From Helicobacter sp. (GTDB lineage: Bacteria > Campylobacterota > Campylobacteria > Campylobacterales > Helicobacteraceae), in NCBI GenBank assembly GCA_029264655.1, contig JARHZY010000167.1, positions 1 through 29,437 on the forward strand: 29,437 nt of DNA. The letters are read 5' to 3'. Below are positions 16,183-23,852 of the stretch, piece after piece (position 1 is the stretch's first letter; every line of letters begins with the position of its first letter). The translations under genes were made by a program, and so were the position numbers. The notes beneath the pieces were generated by a model that saw only the letters and a list, made by a program, of their open reading frames with translations, was not told where the DNA came from and ran no database searches.

Positions 16183-17349
16183 TATATTATTGCAGTATGG
16201 TTTTATCATGCTACAAGCAAAAACTCTCACCTTTTACTAAACTACTTCATGCTATTGGGTGAGATAGCTATCTTAATAGAATTTCAATAATTAAAATATT
16301 TTTTAGTGAAACATTGAATCATATTTTCTTTAATATGAAAGTAATTTAGGTTAGGAATAACCTATAAAACTATAAATAAAAAACTTTTTGTATTAGTTGG
16401 GATTACTTGGCTTTGAGTCATTTCTTTAAGTGAGGAAGAGAGCGGTGATTATTCACATAAAAGCTTTAGAAATTTATCATATAATTTATTTGGCAAAAAG
16501 TGTAGAATCTATGTAATGGTTGATAACTGCTTGTTATTGCATATTGGAAAAATATATAATATATTTCTATCTTGTAAGATTATGAGAAGATACTATAGCT
16601 ACATAAAAGCAGTAGATATTAAAGTAGGAATATGGTAATATTTGTTAATTGCTACAATAAAACACAATAGTGGTAATCATAAATTTATTGGAAACATAAA
16701 GCTAGTATTTGCTTTACATTATTTGTATATAAGGGCGTATTGTATTGGTAAAATCTGTATTAATTAATATAAAAAACATATAACTCTTTGTGTTCTTACC
16801 AAAAGCATGGCTTTTTGAGTAATATGTTAAGGTAATTAATATGATAATGAATTGGTAATTTACAATAGTGATATGTAATAGATTCAATTATTTTTATTGC
16901 AAGGCATTGATGTAAAGTGGGTTTAGTTAATTGGAAGGATATGTAGTTCTTTCTAGTTGTATTGAGAGAAAAAGCTATTTAAAGCATATTAAATTAAAAA
17001 TAATGTTCTAAAAGATAGCAAATTCCAAAAGTTATTATCTTATGCTTAAATAATAGGATATACAAATATGTTAAGTAATTTAAAAAACTCTAAGTTATTA
17101 ATACTACTTGTAAAGATAGAAAATCAATAGGGGAGTTTAATTTAATGGCAATGCATAACTTTTTGTAAGAATATTTTTAATAAAGTATAGGATATATTGC
17201 CTAAATATTATGAGATAATAAAAAAGTTTATATAATAAGAAGTAGCAAACATATTGATACAAAATATGTAAAAAAAGAAAAATATTCTAAAATTATGCTA
17301 CAATTTAGCTTTTTTAATCATTATATAATACAATCATTACGAGGGTGGC
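16183..17349. other. 1.17-kb spacer between the chemoreceptor gene and fliP
   Basis: No gene supported by start, ribosome binding site and composition in either strand. Structures seen: a 12-bp palindrome AGATAGCTATCT (16262-16273) next to a TCTCACC/GGTGAGA pair, a 7-bp-arm inverted repeat TAGGTTA-GGAA-TAACCTA (16347-16364), and a small hairpin AAAAGC-ATG-GCTTTT near 16801-16815. A plus-strand frame is open from about 16419 to 16640 but lacks a start with a ribosome binding site. It is either decayed DNA or an unrecognised non-coding region. Confidence 0.6.
17324..17329 (+). promoter_or_regulatory. Candidate -10 of fliP
   Basis: A perfect TATAAT 20 bp before the fliP GTG, which would give a leader of only about 13 nt containing the GAGGG ribosome binding site. 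No GG-N10-GC sigma-54 element was seen. Confidence 0.5.
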
Positions 17350-18177
17350 GTGAAATTATCCCATATTTTAAAATCTTATTTTTTTATATTTATTATTATA
17401 GGGCTTATCCATACTGCTATGGCAGCACCAACTGATAATACATTAAAGTTGAATGGTGTGCCCATACCTTCAGTTGATTTAAGTATAAACCCACCAAGCA
17501 CACCGACACAGCTTGTTACAACATTAAATATAGTTGTGTTACTTACATTACTTATTCTTGCTCCATCGCTTGTGCTTATGATGACAAGCTTTACACGCAT
17601 TCTTATTGTGCTAGGTTTTTTACGCACCGCATTAGGTACACAGCAATCCCCACCTACACAGGTATTAGTAAGTCTTGCCATGATACTTACATTTTTTATT
17701 ATGGAGCCTGTTGCAAAAGATGCTTATAATGCAGGTATTAAGCCTTATATGGATGAAAAAATAGGCTATGAAGAGGCATTTGACCAGACTATACGTCCAT
17801 TTAAGAAATTTATGTTAATGAATACTCGTCATAGTGATATTGCGCTTTTTTATAAGATACGCAATGAAGAGCCACCACAAATGAAAGATATTACAACCAA
17901 AGAGCAATTTAATGTGCTACTAGATAAGGTATCATTAAGTATTGTGTTGCCATCTTTTATGATTAGTGAATTAAAAACTGCATTTCAAATTGGTTTCTTA
18001 TTGTATTTACCATTTTTGGTTATTGATATGGTTATTGCTTCAGTGCTTATGGCTATGGGTATGATGATGTTACCGCCTGTTATGATTTCATTACCCTTTA
18101 AGATTCTTATTTTTGTGCTTGTTGATGGCTTTAATTTACTTGTATGGAATCTTGTGCGTTCTTTTAATTATTCTTAG
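17350..18177 (+). CDS. fliP: Flagellar type III export gate protein FliP
   Basis: Core subunit of the FliP-FliQ-FliR export gate in the flagellar basal body. It starts with a cleavable signal peptide (hydrophobic 9-24, AMA-AP site) as in known FliP. It has the family block SFTRILIVLGFLRTALGTQQ followed by PPTQVLVSLAMILTFF, and the C-terminal pair PFLVIDMVIASVLMAMGMMM and VDGFNLLVWNLV. About four membrane helices after the signal. Length 275 is slightly above the usual 245-255. The start is GTG at 17350, preceded by GAGGG at good spacing; no ATG fits before the signal peptide. Followed by cheZ after 129 bp that hold a separate promoter. Confidence 0.96.
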   Translation: MKLSHILKSYFFIFIIIGLIHTAMAAPTDNTLKLNGVPIPSVDLSINPPSTPTQLVTTLNIVVLLTLLILAPSLVLMMTSFTRILIVLGFLRTALGTQQSPPTQVLVSLAMILTFFIMEPVAKDAYNAGIKPYMDEKIGYEEAFDQTIRPFKKFMLMNTRHSDIALFYKIRNEEPPQMKDITTKEQFNVLLDKVSLSIVLPSFMISELKTAFQIGFLLYLPFLVIDMVIASVLMAMGMMMLPPVMISLPFKILIFVLVDGFNLLVWNLVRSFNYS

Positions 18178-18267
18178 GTGGTGATTATATTTTTGGTAAA
18201 AATATTATAAAAATAAGCTTGTTATATAATTTCATTTATGAAAGTGAGAATATTTTTGTAAAAAATA

Positions 18268-18276
18268 TGTTATACT
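18268..18276 (+). promoter_or_regulatory. Extended -10 promoter of cheZ
   Basis: TGT followed by TATACT (18271-18276) forms an extended -10 about 31 bp before the cheZ ATG; the ribosome binding site AGGAG is at 18297-18301. Confidence 0.5.
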
Positions 18277-18306
18277 TGCAAAGATTATATTGATTTAGGA
18301 GTTTTG

Positions 18307-18993
18307 ATGACACAAGAAGAATTAGATTCTCTTATGGCACAAGATGTAGATGCTTTAGATGCGAGTTTTGGTGATATACAAGTAGGTGATACAAAAGAAG
18401 AGATTAAAGCAGAGTTTATTGATCCAAACTCATATAAGCCAGAAGCCGATAAAAAGTGGCCACCACCACCACCAACAGAAGAGCATAAAGTTGTGCATCA
18501 ACTTGATGATGTAACGCGTGATTCTGAAGTGAAAATGACAGAAGTTTTTGATCAGATTGATGTTATTGGAGCACTTGCGACTTCAATTGAGAAAGATTCT
18601 AAAAAAATAAAAGAATATTTAAAAGCCCAAGAGGAAATGCTTGCAATGCTTGTTGAGAGTTTTCCAAAGATTAAGGCATTTGCTACTTCTCTTGAACAAA
18701 CAAAAGAAATTGTAAAGATAAATGATAATATTAAAAATTCTGCAATGGATTGTAATGATGCATGCATGCAAGCTATGGATATTATGCAATACCAAGATAT
18801 TCATAGGCAAAAGATTGAACGTGTTATTAATGTTATGCGTGCATTAAGTCAATATATGAATTCTCTTTTTGAAGGGAGAGGTGATGATTCAAAACGCGTT
18901 GCTTCTGCAACATATATTGCTGGTGATAATCACGATGAAGTTGCAAGTGAAAGCGATATTGAGGCACTCATTGCGTCTTTTGGGCAGAAGTAA
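18307..18993 (+). CDS. cheZ: Chemotaxis phosphatase, CheZ of the Helicobacter type
   Basis: Dephosphorylates CheY-P to reset motor switching. It matches the remote CheZ group described for H. pylori HP0170: long central helices (about 70-195) and the catalytic helix YQDIHRQKIERVINVM with the Asp164 / Gln168 pair four residues apart, the pair shown to matter in the H. pylori protein. The C-terminal SESDIEALIASFGQ would be the CheY-binding amphipathic helix. The N-terminus TQEELDSLMAQD resembles the FliM/FliN CheY-docking peptide. A proline run follows at about 52-56. The frame extends to a TTG at 18304, but AGGAG spacing favours the ATG at 18307, giving 228 aa. The MTHFR-like gene begins 7 bp after the stop. 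Confidence 0.88.
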   Translation: MTQEELDSLMAQDVDALDASFGDIQVGDTKEEIKAEFIDPNSYKPEADKKWPPPPPTEEHKVVHQLDDVTRDSEVKMTEVFDQIDVIGALATSIEKDSKKIKEYLKAQEEMLAMLVESFPKIKAFATSLEQTKEIVKINDNIKNSAMDCNDACMQAMDIMQYQDIHRQKIERVINVMRALSQYMNSLFEGRGDDSKRVASATYIAGDNHDEVASESDIEALIASFGQK

Positions 18994-19000
18994 TAAATAA

Positions 19001-19918
19001 TTGATATTTGAATATTTACCTACACATATTACGCAAGATAAAGAGCGTTTGCGTGCTGTGTGCCGTGTATTCCCTATAACAAAAATTCTCATTCCATCAA
19101 ATCCAGTGGCTAAGCCATATCCAGATTCTTTAGTTGTTGTTGCTATGTTGCAAAATATGGCAAAACAAGACATGTATTTAAAACATATTCAATTCATACC
19201 TACCATAAAAACAGGTATGCATACTTTAGAATCTTTACAAAGTATATTTTTATCATTACAATATCTTAATATATCACATGTTGCGATTATTAGTGGCGAC
19301 ACAACACAGCCACATGCCCTAAATACCTACCATGCACTAGAAATTCTAAAAAATATGCAAAAAACATCTACTTTTTTACAACAACTCCATATATTTTGTG
19401 CCTTAGAATCCAATATATCAGTGCGTAATAGTTATGGGTTGTGTAAAAAAATGCAATATGGTGTGCGTAACTTTATTACACAACCATTTTACCTTGTTAA
19501 TCCAGAGCAACACTGCGATATACATATGGCATGTAATGCCAATCCACCATATTTTTTGCCACAACAAAACATACAAAGTGTTGCAACATTTTTGCAATTT
19601 TATCAAAATCTCACACAGATATATATGCACACAGCTATACCATATTGCATACCATATAAAAAAGTGCAGATTTATTGTGGTTTTCTTCCGCTTTCACATG
19701 CAAAGCAAGCTTATGCCCTACATGCTAAAAATATTGGTATTTTAATACCAAAAAGTTATATTCATAAAATAAGCAACAACGCATCGTATGCAAATATAGA
19801 GCTTTTAATGCAATTGCAACATTATCATATAAGCATGAGTTACTTACATTTTCGTGATATACAAATGCTTTTGGATAGGAAGGGAACAAATAAGCACATA
19901 CATAAAAATATTGTTTAG
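19001..19918 (+). CDS. Divergent methylenetetrahydrofolate reductase-like protein
   Basis: Reads as a remote member of the MetF/MTHFR TIM-barrel family. Matches by eye: FEYLP at the N-terminus (Glu4 in the place of the catalytic Glu of FEFFPP), IPSNPVAKPYPDSLVVVAML for the SxTDNPxGxPxxSSL segment, IISGDT for the (A)LRGD segment, FITQPFY for ITQ(F/P)F, and CGFLPLSHAKQAYAL followed by IPKSY for the GIMPxxNxxQ...IP segment. If active it would reduce methylene-THF using FAD, but identity to true MetF is low and another folate or flavin role is possible. The start is TTG at 19001 with no clear ribosome binding site, 7 bp after cheZ, so translation is probably coupled. 305 aa, near the usual 280-300. 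Confidence 0.62.
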   Translation: MIFEYLPTHITQDKERLRAVCRVFPITKILIPSNPVAKPYPDSLVVVAMLQNMAKQDMYLKHIQFIPTIKTGMHTLESLQSIFLSLQYLNISHVAIISGDTTQPHALNTYHALEILKNMQKTSTFLQQLHIFCALESNISVRNSYGLCKKMQYGVRNFITQPFYLVNPEQHCDIHMACNANPPYFLPQQNIQSVATFLQFYQNLTQIYMHTAIPYCIPYKKVQIYCGFLPLSHAKQAYALHAKNIGILIPKSYIHKISNNASYANIELLMQLQHYHISMSYLHFRDIQMLLDRKGTNKHIHKNIV

Positions 19919-20502
19919 AATCTCATAATATACTTTTTATTACTAGGAATTGTCTAGCTTTTTATAGAGGAAGATATATTGCAAGCTATAAATAGAATAA
20001 GTTAAAATGCTTGCTATGTTTAGTTATATAGTTTAAACTAAGTAGAAAAATTCTTGAACTTTATATAGCATAAGATATAACCACAAGTCTTAAGTATATG
20101 GTTTTATATGATTTTTTATAAAGGAGCAATTCATAATATATGATATAAGGTATTAATGGACTATGCAAAAAGTGTAAAAGTTAATGTAAAATATTTGTAA
20201 CAAGAAATATTTAAAAATCGTGCTAATATATTAATTTTAAACGCAAATGTGGTAAATGTGATAAAAAGCTGCAATATATAAAAAAATTGGTTCATATGGT
20301 ATTATAAAGTTATAAATATTATGCACTCTGTTATATAAGATTCTAGAATTATAATAATAGAATAACAAGTGCGTTTAATTGTAAAATTTAGCATATTAGT
20401 GGAAGTAGAGATATTTTTAGATTTATTTCTCTCATATAATCCTAATCCCTAAGGTAGAATACTATAATTTGTAAATTTATAGAATCTAAGACAATATAGT
20501 AT
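19919..20502. other. 584-bp spacer between convergent genes
   Basis: AT-rich with no intact gene. It holds a 12-bp palindrome TAGTTTAAACTA (20029-20040), the interrupted short frame at 20156-20281, and long inverted-repeat arms AATACTATA (20458-20466) / TATAGTATT (20495-20503) next to the stop codon of the minus-strand gene. Confidence 0.6.
20156..20281 (+). pseudogene. Possible short gene with one in-frame TAA
   Basis: ATG at 20156 follows AAGG with 5-bp spacing and reads MDYAKSVKVNVKYL, then TAA (20198-20200), then QEIFKNRANILILNANVVN... in the same frame to a TAA at 20279-20281. The composition of the second part is protein-like, but 42 codons with one stop is not rare in DNA this AT-rich. 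No similarity recognised. Confidence 0.22.
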
Positions 20503-20503
20503 T
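20458..20503 (-). terminator. Inverted repeat at the 3-prime end of the anchored-protein gene
   Basis: Nine-bp arms AATACTATA and TATAGTATT enclose 28 bp, and the arm nearest the gene touches its stop codon. No clear T run follows, so terminator function is only possible. Confidence 0.3.
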
Positions 20504-21576
20504 TATTGTTGTGTGGTATTGATTGTTATAGTATAATTTGTATTCAAGTAAGTTAGCCATTCGCGTATATTCATGTTTTTCAATGTTTTGAGTGGCTGGA
20601 AATTTGGAGGATTTTTCAGTGTGAGTTGCATATCAAATTCTTTAATACCATTTTGCATTAAATCACTTATTCCTTGCATAAGTATTGAGCTAGTTGAGCC
20701 TACATATGATGCAAGAAATGGCTTGCCAACAAGTTTCATAAGGCTAAGGTTAGCTTCAAATTGTGTTTTTAATGTATTTTTTTGCTCCATTGTGAGTTTT
20801 TCGTTATGTGCAAGAAAATCTTGAAATGATTGCTTGGGTTGTATAGTAAGTTTTAGTGAATCAAGTTCATGCGGAATATTTTGTGCCTGCAATTCTTCTT
20901 TGTCTGAATCGCCATTCATTGCCATTGCAATTTCATATAAGATTCCAATAATATGTGCCCGTTCGATATTTGGCGCAAACAAATTAACTACTTCAAGATG
21001 TGTATCAAACATTTGCGATATAAAATTACATTGGGTATTGGCAGTAATTGTATGCGATACATCTTCATCAACTTTGTAAAGATAATCTTGCTCACATTCA
21101 AGTTGATTAGGTAAAAAAGCATCTGTGCTATAATTAAAAAATGCAATAAGTGGTTCTTTTGCTGAATCCCCGAAAAATCTATTGCCTGTTGGATACTCTA
21201 TGTCTGTTTTTACTTTAAAAGATAGGCGGTTTTTACTTTTTATATCTTCACTACTAAGTGTAAAATTACGAAATTGTATAGTTTCATGAACATCGTGTTG
21301 GTTTGTTGTAAAATCATCCATATAAAGTGTAATTTTTTCCGATTTACATTTATAATCCATAAGCCCACTACATTGAAATGGGAGATATTCAAAACGTTGG
21401 ATGCCATATTGACTGCTTTGTGCTTGCTCCACCTGTATGCGTGCTAATTCCATACCTTGATTTAACCGCAATTCTACTTCTTGCAACATTTTTCTTGATG
21501 CAAAATAAAGCACAACTAATAATATAACAATAATAACTGCCCCAATAAACACAATTCTACGCACCAATCTATTCAT
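20503..21576 (-). CDS. Unknown membrane-anchored periplasmic protein
   Basis: Not recognised. A short basic N-terminus (MNRLVRR) and one strong membrane helix (about 8-26) precede roughly 330 soluble residues, so it should be anchored in the inner membrane and face the periplasm. The soluble part begins with a helical stretch (30-56) and then alternates short strands. Four cysteines, at 69, 77, 161 and 183, could form two disulfides, which fits a periplasmic location. Between about 236 and 330 it is helical and charged. ATG chosen with AAAGGG upstream and a TATAAT at 21600-21605 giving a short leader. It follows galU on the same strand after 171 bp. A surface or envelope role is conceivable from this place only. 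Confidence 0.8.
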   Translation of the reverse strand: MNRLVRRIVFIGAVIIVILLVVLYFASRKMLQEVELRLNQGMELARIQVEQAQSSQYGIQRFEYLPFQCSGLMDYKCKSEKITLYMDDFTTNQHDVHETIQFRNFTLSSEDIKSKNRLSFKVKTDIEYPTGNRFFGDSAKEPLIAFFNYSTDAFLPNQLECEQDYLYKVDEDVSHTITANTQCNFISQMFDTHLEVVNLFAPNIERAHIIGILYEIAMAMNGDSDKEELQAQNIPHELDSLKLTIQPKQSFQDFLAHNEKLTMEQKNTLKTQFEANLSLMKLVGKPFLASYVGSTSSILMQGISDLMQNGIKEFDMQLTLKNPPNFQPLKTLKNMNIREWLTYLNTNYTITINTTQQ

Positions 21577-21599
21577 AAAAACCCTTTAATAAATATGCT

Positions 21600-21605
21600 A
21601 TTATA
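21600..21605 (-). promoter_or_regulatory. Candidate -10 of the anchored-protein gene
   Basis: Perfect TATAAT on the minus strand, 24 bp before the ATG at 21576, which would place the start of transcription about 17 bp ahead of the ATG. Confidence 0.45.
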
Positions 21606-21700
21606 ATAACTCTATTTACAATTACTTCTCGTTTATTTTGTATTAAAATTATTTTCTATTCTACCATAATTTTAATAATTTATACTTTTTCTATATAAAA

Positions 21701-21716
21701 TGTAATATTAATTACA
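21701..21716. promoter_or_regulatory. CmeR-like inverted repeat TGTAAT-N4-ATTACA
   Basis: Perfect 6-bp arms with spacer ATTA. The arms and 4-bp spacing equal the 16-bp CmeR operator as I recall it from Campylobacter jejuni (TGTAAT-N4-ATTACA). It lies between galU and the anchored-protein gene, about 100 bp upstream of the latter's -10. Confidence 0.4.
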
Positions 21717-21747
21717 CAATAATATAGCATTTATTTTCTTTTAAATA

Positions 21748-22566
21748 TTAGTGCGAACGTTTATAGAAGTCATTGGTGGCTTTTACAAAACCATCAATAC
21801 TGCCACAATCATAACGCACCCCTTTAAATTTATAGCCAATAACTCGTCCAATTTTAGCTTGTTCCAATAACGCATCTGTAATTTGTAATTCACCATTAAT
21901 ACCGGGTTTCGTCATGCGTAAAATATTAAAAATATCAGGGGTTAAAATATAGCGTCCAATAATAGCTAGGTTGCTTGGGGCTTGTTCTCTGCTTGGTTTT
22001 TCAACCATAGATTTTATTTTATAGATTCCATCTTCTAATATATCTGCTTCTATAATACCATATTTATGCACTTCATTAGAATCTACTTCCTCAATGGCAA
22101 CTACAGAGCATCGATATTTTTCATAAATCCGCATCATTTGTGTAAGCACACCTTCATCTTCACTATAACATAAATCATCGGCTAAAATTACTGCAAAAGG
22201 ATTTTTACCTACAAGTGTTTCACCTGTTAAGATTGCATGCCCTAATCCACGCATTTCTTTTTGCCTTGTGTAGCTAAAAGTAGCAGTTTCCATAATATTA
22301 CGAATTTCACGGAGTAAATTTTCTTTTGATGTATCTTTTATTTGATGCTCTAATTCATAACTAATATCAAAATGATCTTCAATACTCCTTTTCCCTCTTC
22401 CTGTAACAATTGCCATTGTCCTACAACCTGCATCTAAAGCCTCTTCTACACCATATTGAATAAGTGGTTTAGTAAGAATTGGAAGCATTTCTTTTGGCAT
22501 TGCTTTTGTTGCAGGCAGGAATCTTGTGCCATAACCAGCAGCAGGGAATAAACATGTCTCTATCAT
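21748..22566 (-). CDS. galU: UTP-glucose-1-phosphate uridylyltransferase
   Basis: Makes UDP-glucose from UTP and glucose-1-phosphate for surface polysaccharide and LPS sugars. Nucleotide-binding N-terminus FPAAGYGTRFLPATKAMPKEM with the GYGTR loop at 11-15 and the conserved KPLIQYGVEEA. The metal-binding acidic stretch is ILADDLCYSE, the EKP motif is in MVEKPSREQAPS, and GRYILTPDIF and NGELQITDAL complete the family pattern. The C-terminus has YDCGSIDGFVKAT. 272 aa is normal. ATG preceded by AAAGGATAAT. The phosphohexomutase at 59-1471 could supply its substrate. Own promoter at 22601-22606. Confidence 0.96.
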   Translation of the reverse strand: MIETCLFPAAGYGTRFLPATKAMPKEMLPILTKPLIQYGVEEALDAGCRTMAIVTGRGKRSIEDHFDISYELEHQIKDTSKENLLREIRNIMETATFSYTRQKEMRGLGHAILTGETLVGKNPFAVILADDLCYSEDEGVLTQMMRIYEKYRCSVVAIEEVDSNEVHKYGIIEADILEDGIYKIKSMVEKPSREQAPSNLAIIGRYILTPDIFNILRMTKPGINGELQITDALLEQAKIGRVIGYKFKGVRYDCGSIDGFVKATNDFYKRSH

Positions 22567-22600
22567 TATTATCCTTTTATAGATTTAGTGATTTGTTGTA

Positions 22601-22606
22601 ATTATA
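22601..22606 (-). promoter_or_regulatory. Candidate -10 of galU
   Basis: Perfect TATAAT on the minus strand, 35 bp before the galU ATG. A near-palindrome ATGATTCTAGGATCAT (22634-22649, one mismatched pair) lies just upstream. Confidence 0.45.
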
Positions 22607-22742
22607 CAATAATAATGTGAATTAAGGAAGCTCATGATTCTAGGATCATATCTTCAATCCTGTATCCAATAAAACCCTAAAATCTTATGAATATTTTAAA
22701 AGATTGGGTATTACTATAATAGTTTTATGTATGTGTATTTTA

Positions 22743-23852
22743 TTAAGAATCAAGCAACCATTGTGCAACATTTTTAGCACTACCATGTTTGAGATATTTG
22801 CGTAATGTTGTAACACCTTCAAAATATCGTGTATAATCAAAATGCATATATGCATTTAACATGTTATCAGCAGTGCAATCCCCTTGCAAAAGTTCTTCAT
22901 GTAAATACTCATGGCTAAGCCCAGCTTTTTTAATATTTTGCCCTTTTTCTTGCAATATGGCTTGATAAATAATATTTGCCAATCCAACAAATTGCAATTG
23001 CACAAAAAGACGGGCAATATAGTAATCTATCCACTTTGCACGATAGACAAGTACGAATGGAATTTGCATAAGGCTTGCTTCTAATGTAGCAGTCCCAGCA
23101 CATACAAATGCAAATGCTGCACCACATAAACCTTCTTGTGTGTTGTATGTAATATGAAATTGTGTTATATCGCCATATACTTGCATCATTGGTGTATCTC
23201 GGAATTTTGGGGGCACAATAAGTCTCATGGTTGCATGTGGTTTTTGTTGTAAAAGTGTTGTTGCTACCTTTCTATATGACTGCATAAGTTTTTTTATTTC
23301 ACTTTTACGACTACCGGGCATAAAGACAAAAATATCAGAATCTTTATCTCCCACACCATTCGTATCAGTGTAAATATCAAGTAATGGATGCCCAACATAT
23401 TTTGCTTTACTTTTATAGTATTGTAATTCGAAGGGCCAAATACATGCAAGCTTATCACAAAGTTTTTCAATTTCTTTTGCACGCCATGCTTTCCACGCCC
23501 ACACTTGCGGTAGTATATAATACATGATTGGGATATTTGGGTTTTTTTTACGTATAATTTTTGCAAGGCGTAAATGGAATGATGAACTATCCATTAAAAG
23601 TATTTTGTCGCATGTTATAGCACTTTGGCTAAGTGTTTTCATAGCATATTTAAAAAACAAAATTTTTTTTGCTACATCGCTAAATCCCATGATAGCAAAT
23701 TGGCTGGGGCACATTATTTGTGTGCCAATCTCACACTCACATACACCAATAAGCTCGCAATATTGTGGCAAAAGAGCAGCAAGATTCTTTAGATGTAAAT
23801 TGGAGCTTGGCTCAAGCGCACTTACAAAAATACGGAGCTTTTTTTCTGTCAT
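22743..23852 (-). CDS. lpxB: Lipid-A-disaccharide synthase
   Basis: Inner-leaflet glycosyltransferase (GT19) that joins UDP-diacylglucosamine and lipid X into the lipid A disaccharide. Recognised by YYILPQVWAWKAWR, GHPLLD, MPGSRKSEIKK and FVCAGTATLEASLMQIPFVLVYR. Two boxes differ from the proteobacterial form: AGExSGD reads ALEPSSN (Glu14 kept, Gly-Asp changed to Ser-Asn), and DAPDF reads DSSSF (Asp88 kept, second Asp lost). I recall similar forms in H. pylori LpxB, so this is likely a lineage trait rather than decay. The ATG overlaps the stop of the upstream coiled-coil gene in ATGA, so translation is coupled. 369 aa is normal. Confidence 0.94.
   Translation of the reverse strand: MTEKKLRIFVSALEPSSNLHLKNLAALLPQYCELIGVCECEIGTQIMCPSQFAIMGFSDVAKKILFFKYAMKTLSQSAITCDKILLMDSSSFHLRLAKIIRKKNPNIPIMYYILPQVWAWKAWRAKEIEKLCDKLACIWPFELQYYKSKAKYVGHPLLDIYTDTNGVGDKDSDIFVFMPGSRKSEIKKLMQSYRKVATTLLQQKPHATMRLIVPPKFRDTPMMQVYGDITQFHITYNTQEGLCGAAFAFVCAGTATLEASLMQIPFVLVYRAKWIDYYIARLFVQLQFVGLANIIYQAILQEKGQNIKKAGLSHEYLHEELLQGDCTADNMLNAYMHFDYTRYFEGVTTLRKYLKHGSAKNVAQWLLDS

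Noticed and set aside
16419..16640. 73-codon plus-strand open stretch (SLSEEESGDYSHKSF... to VDIKVGIW) in the spacer before fliP
   Set aside because: Only an internal ATG without ribosome binding site; a stretch this long is expected about once by chance in this much AT-rich DNA.
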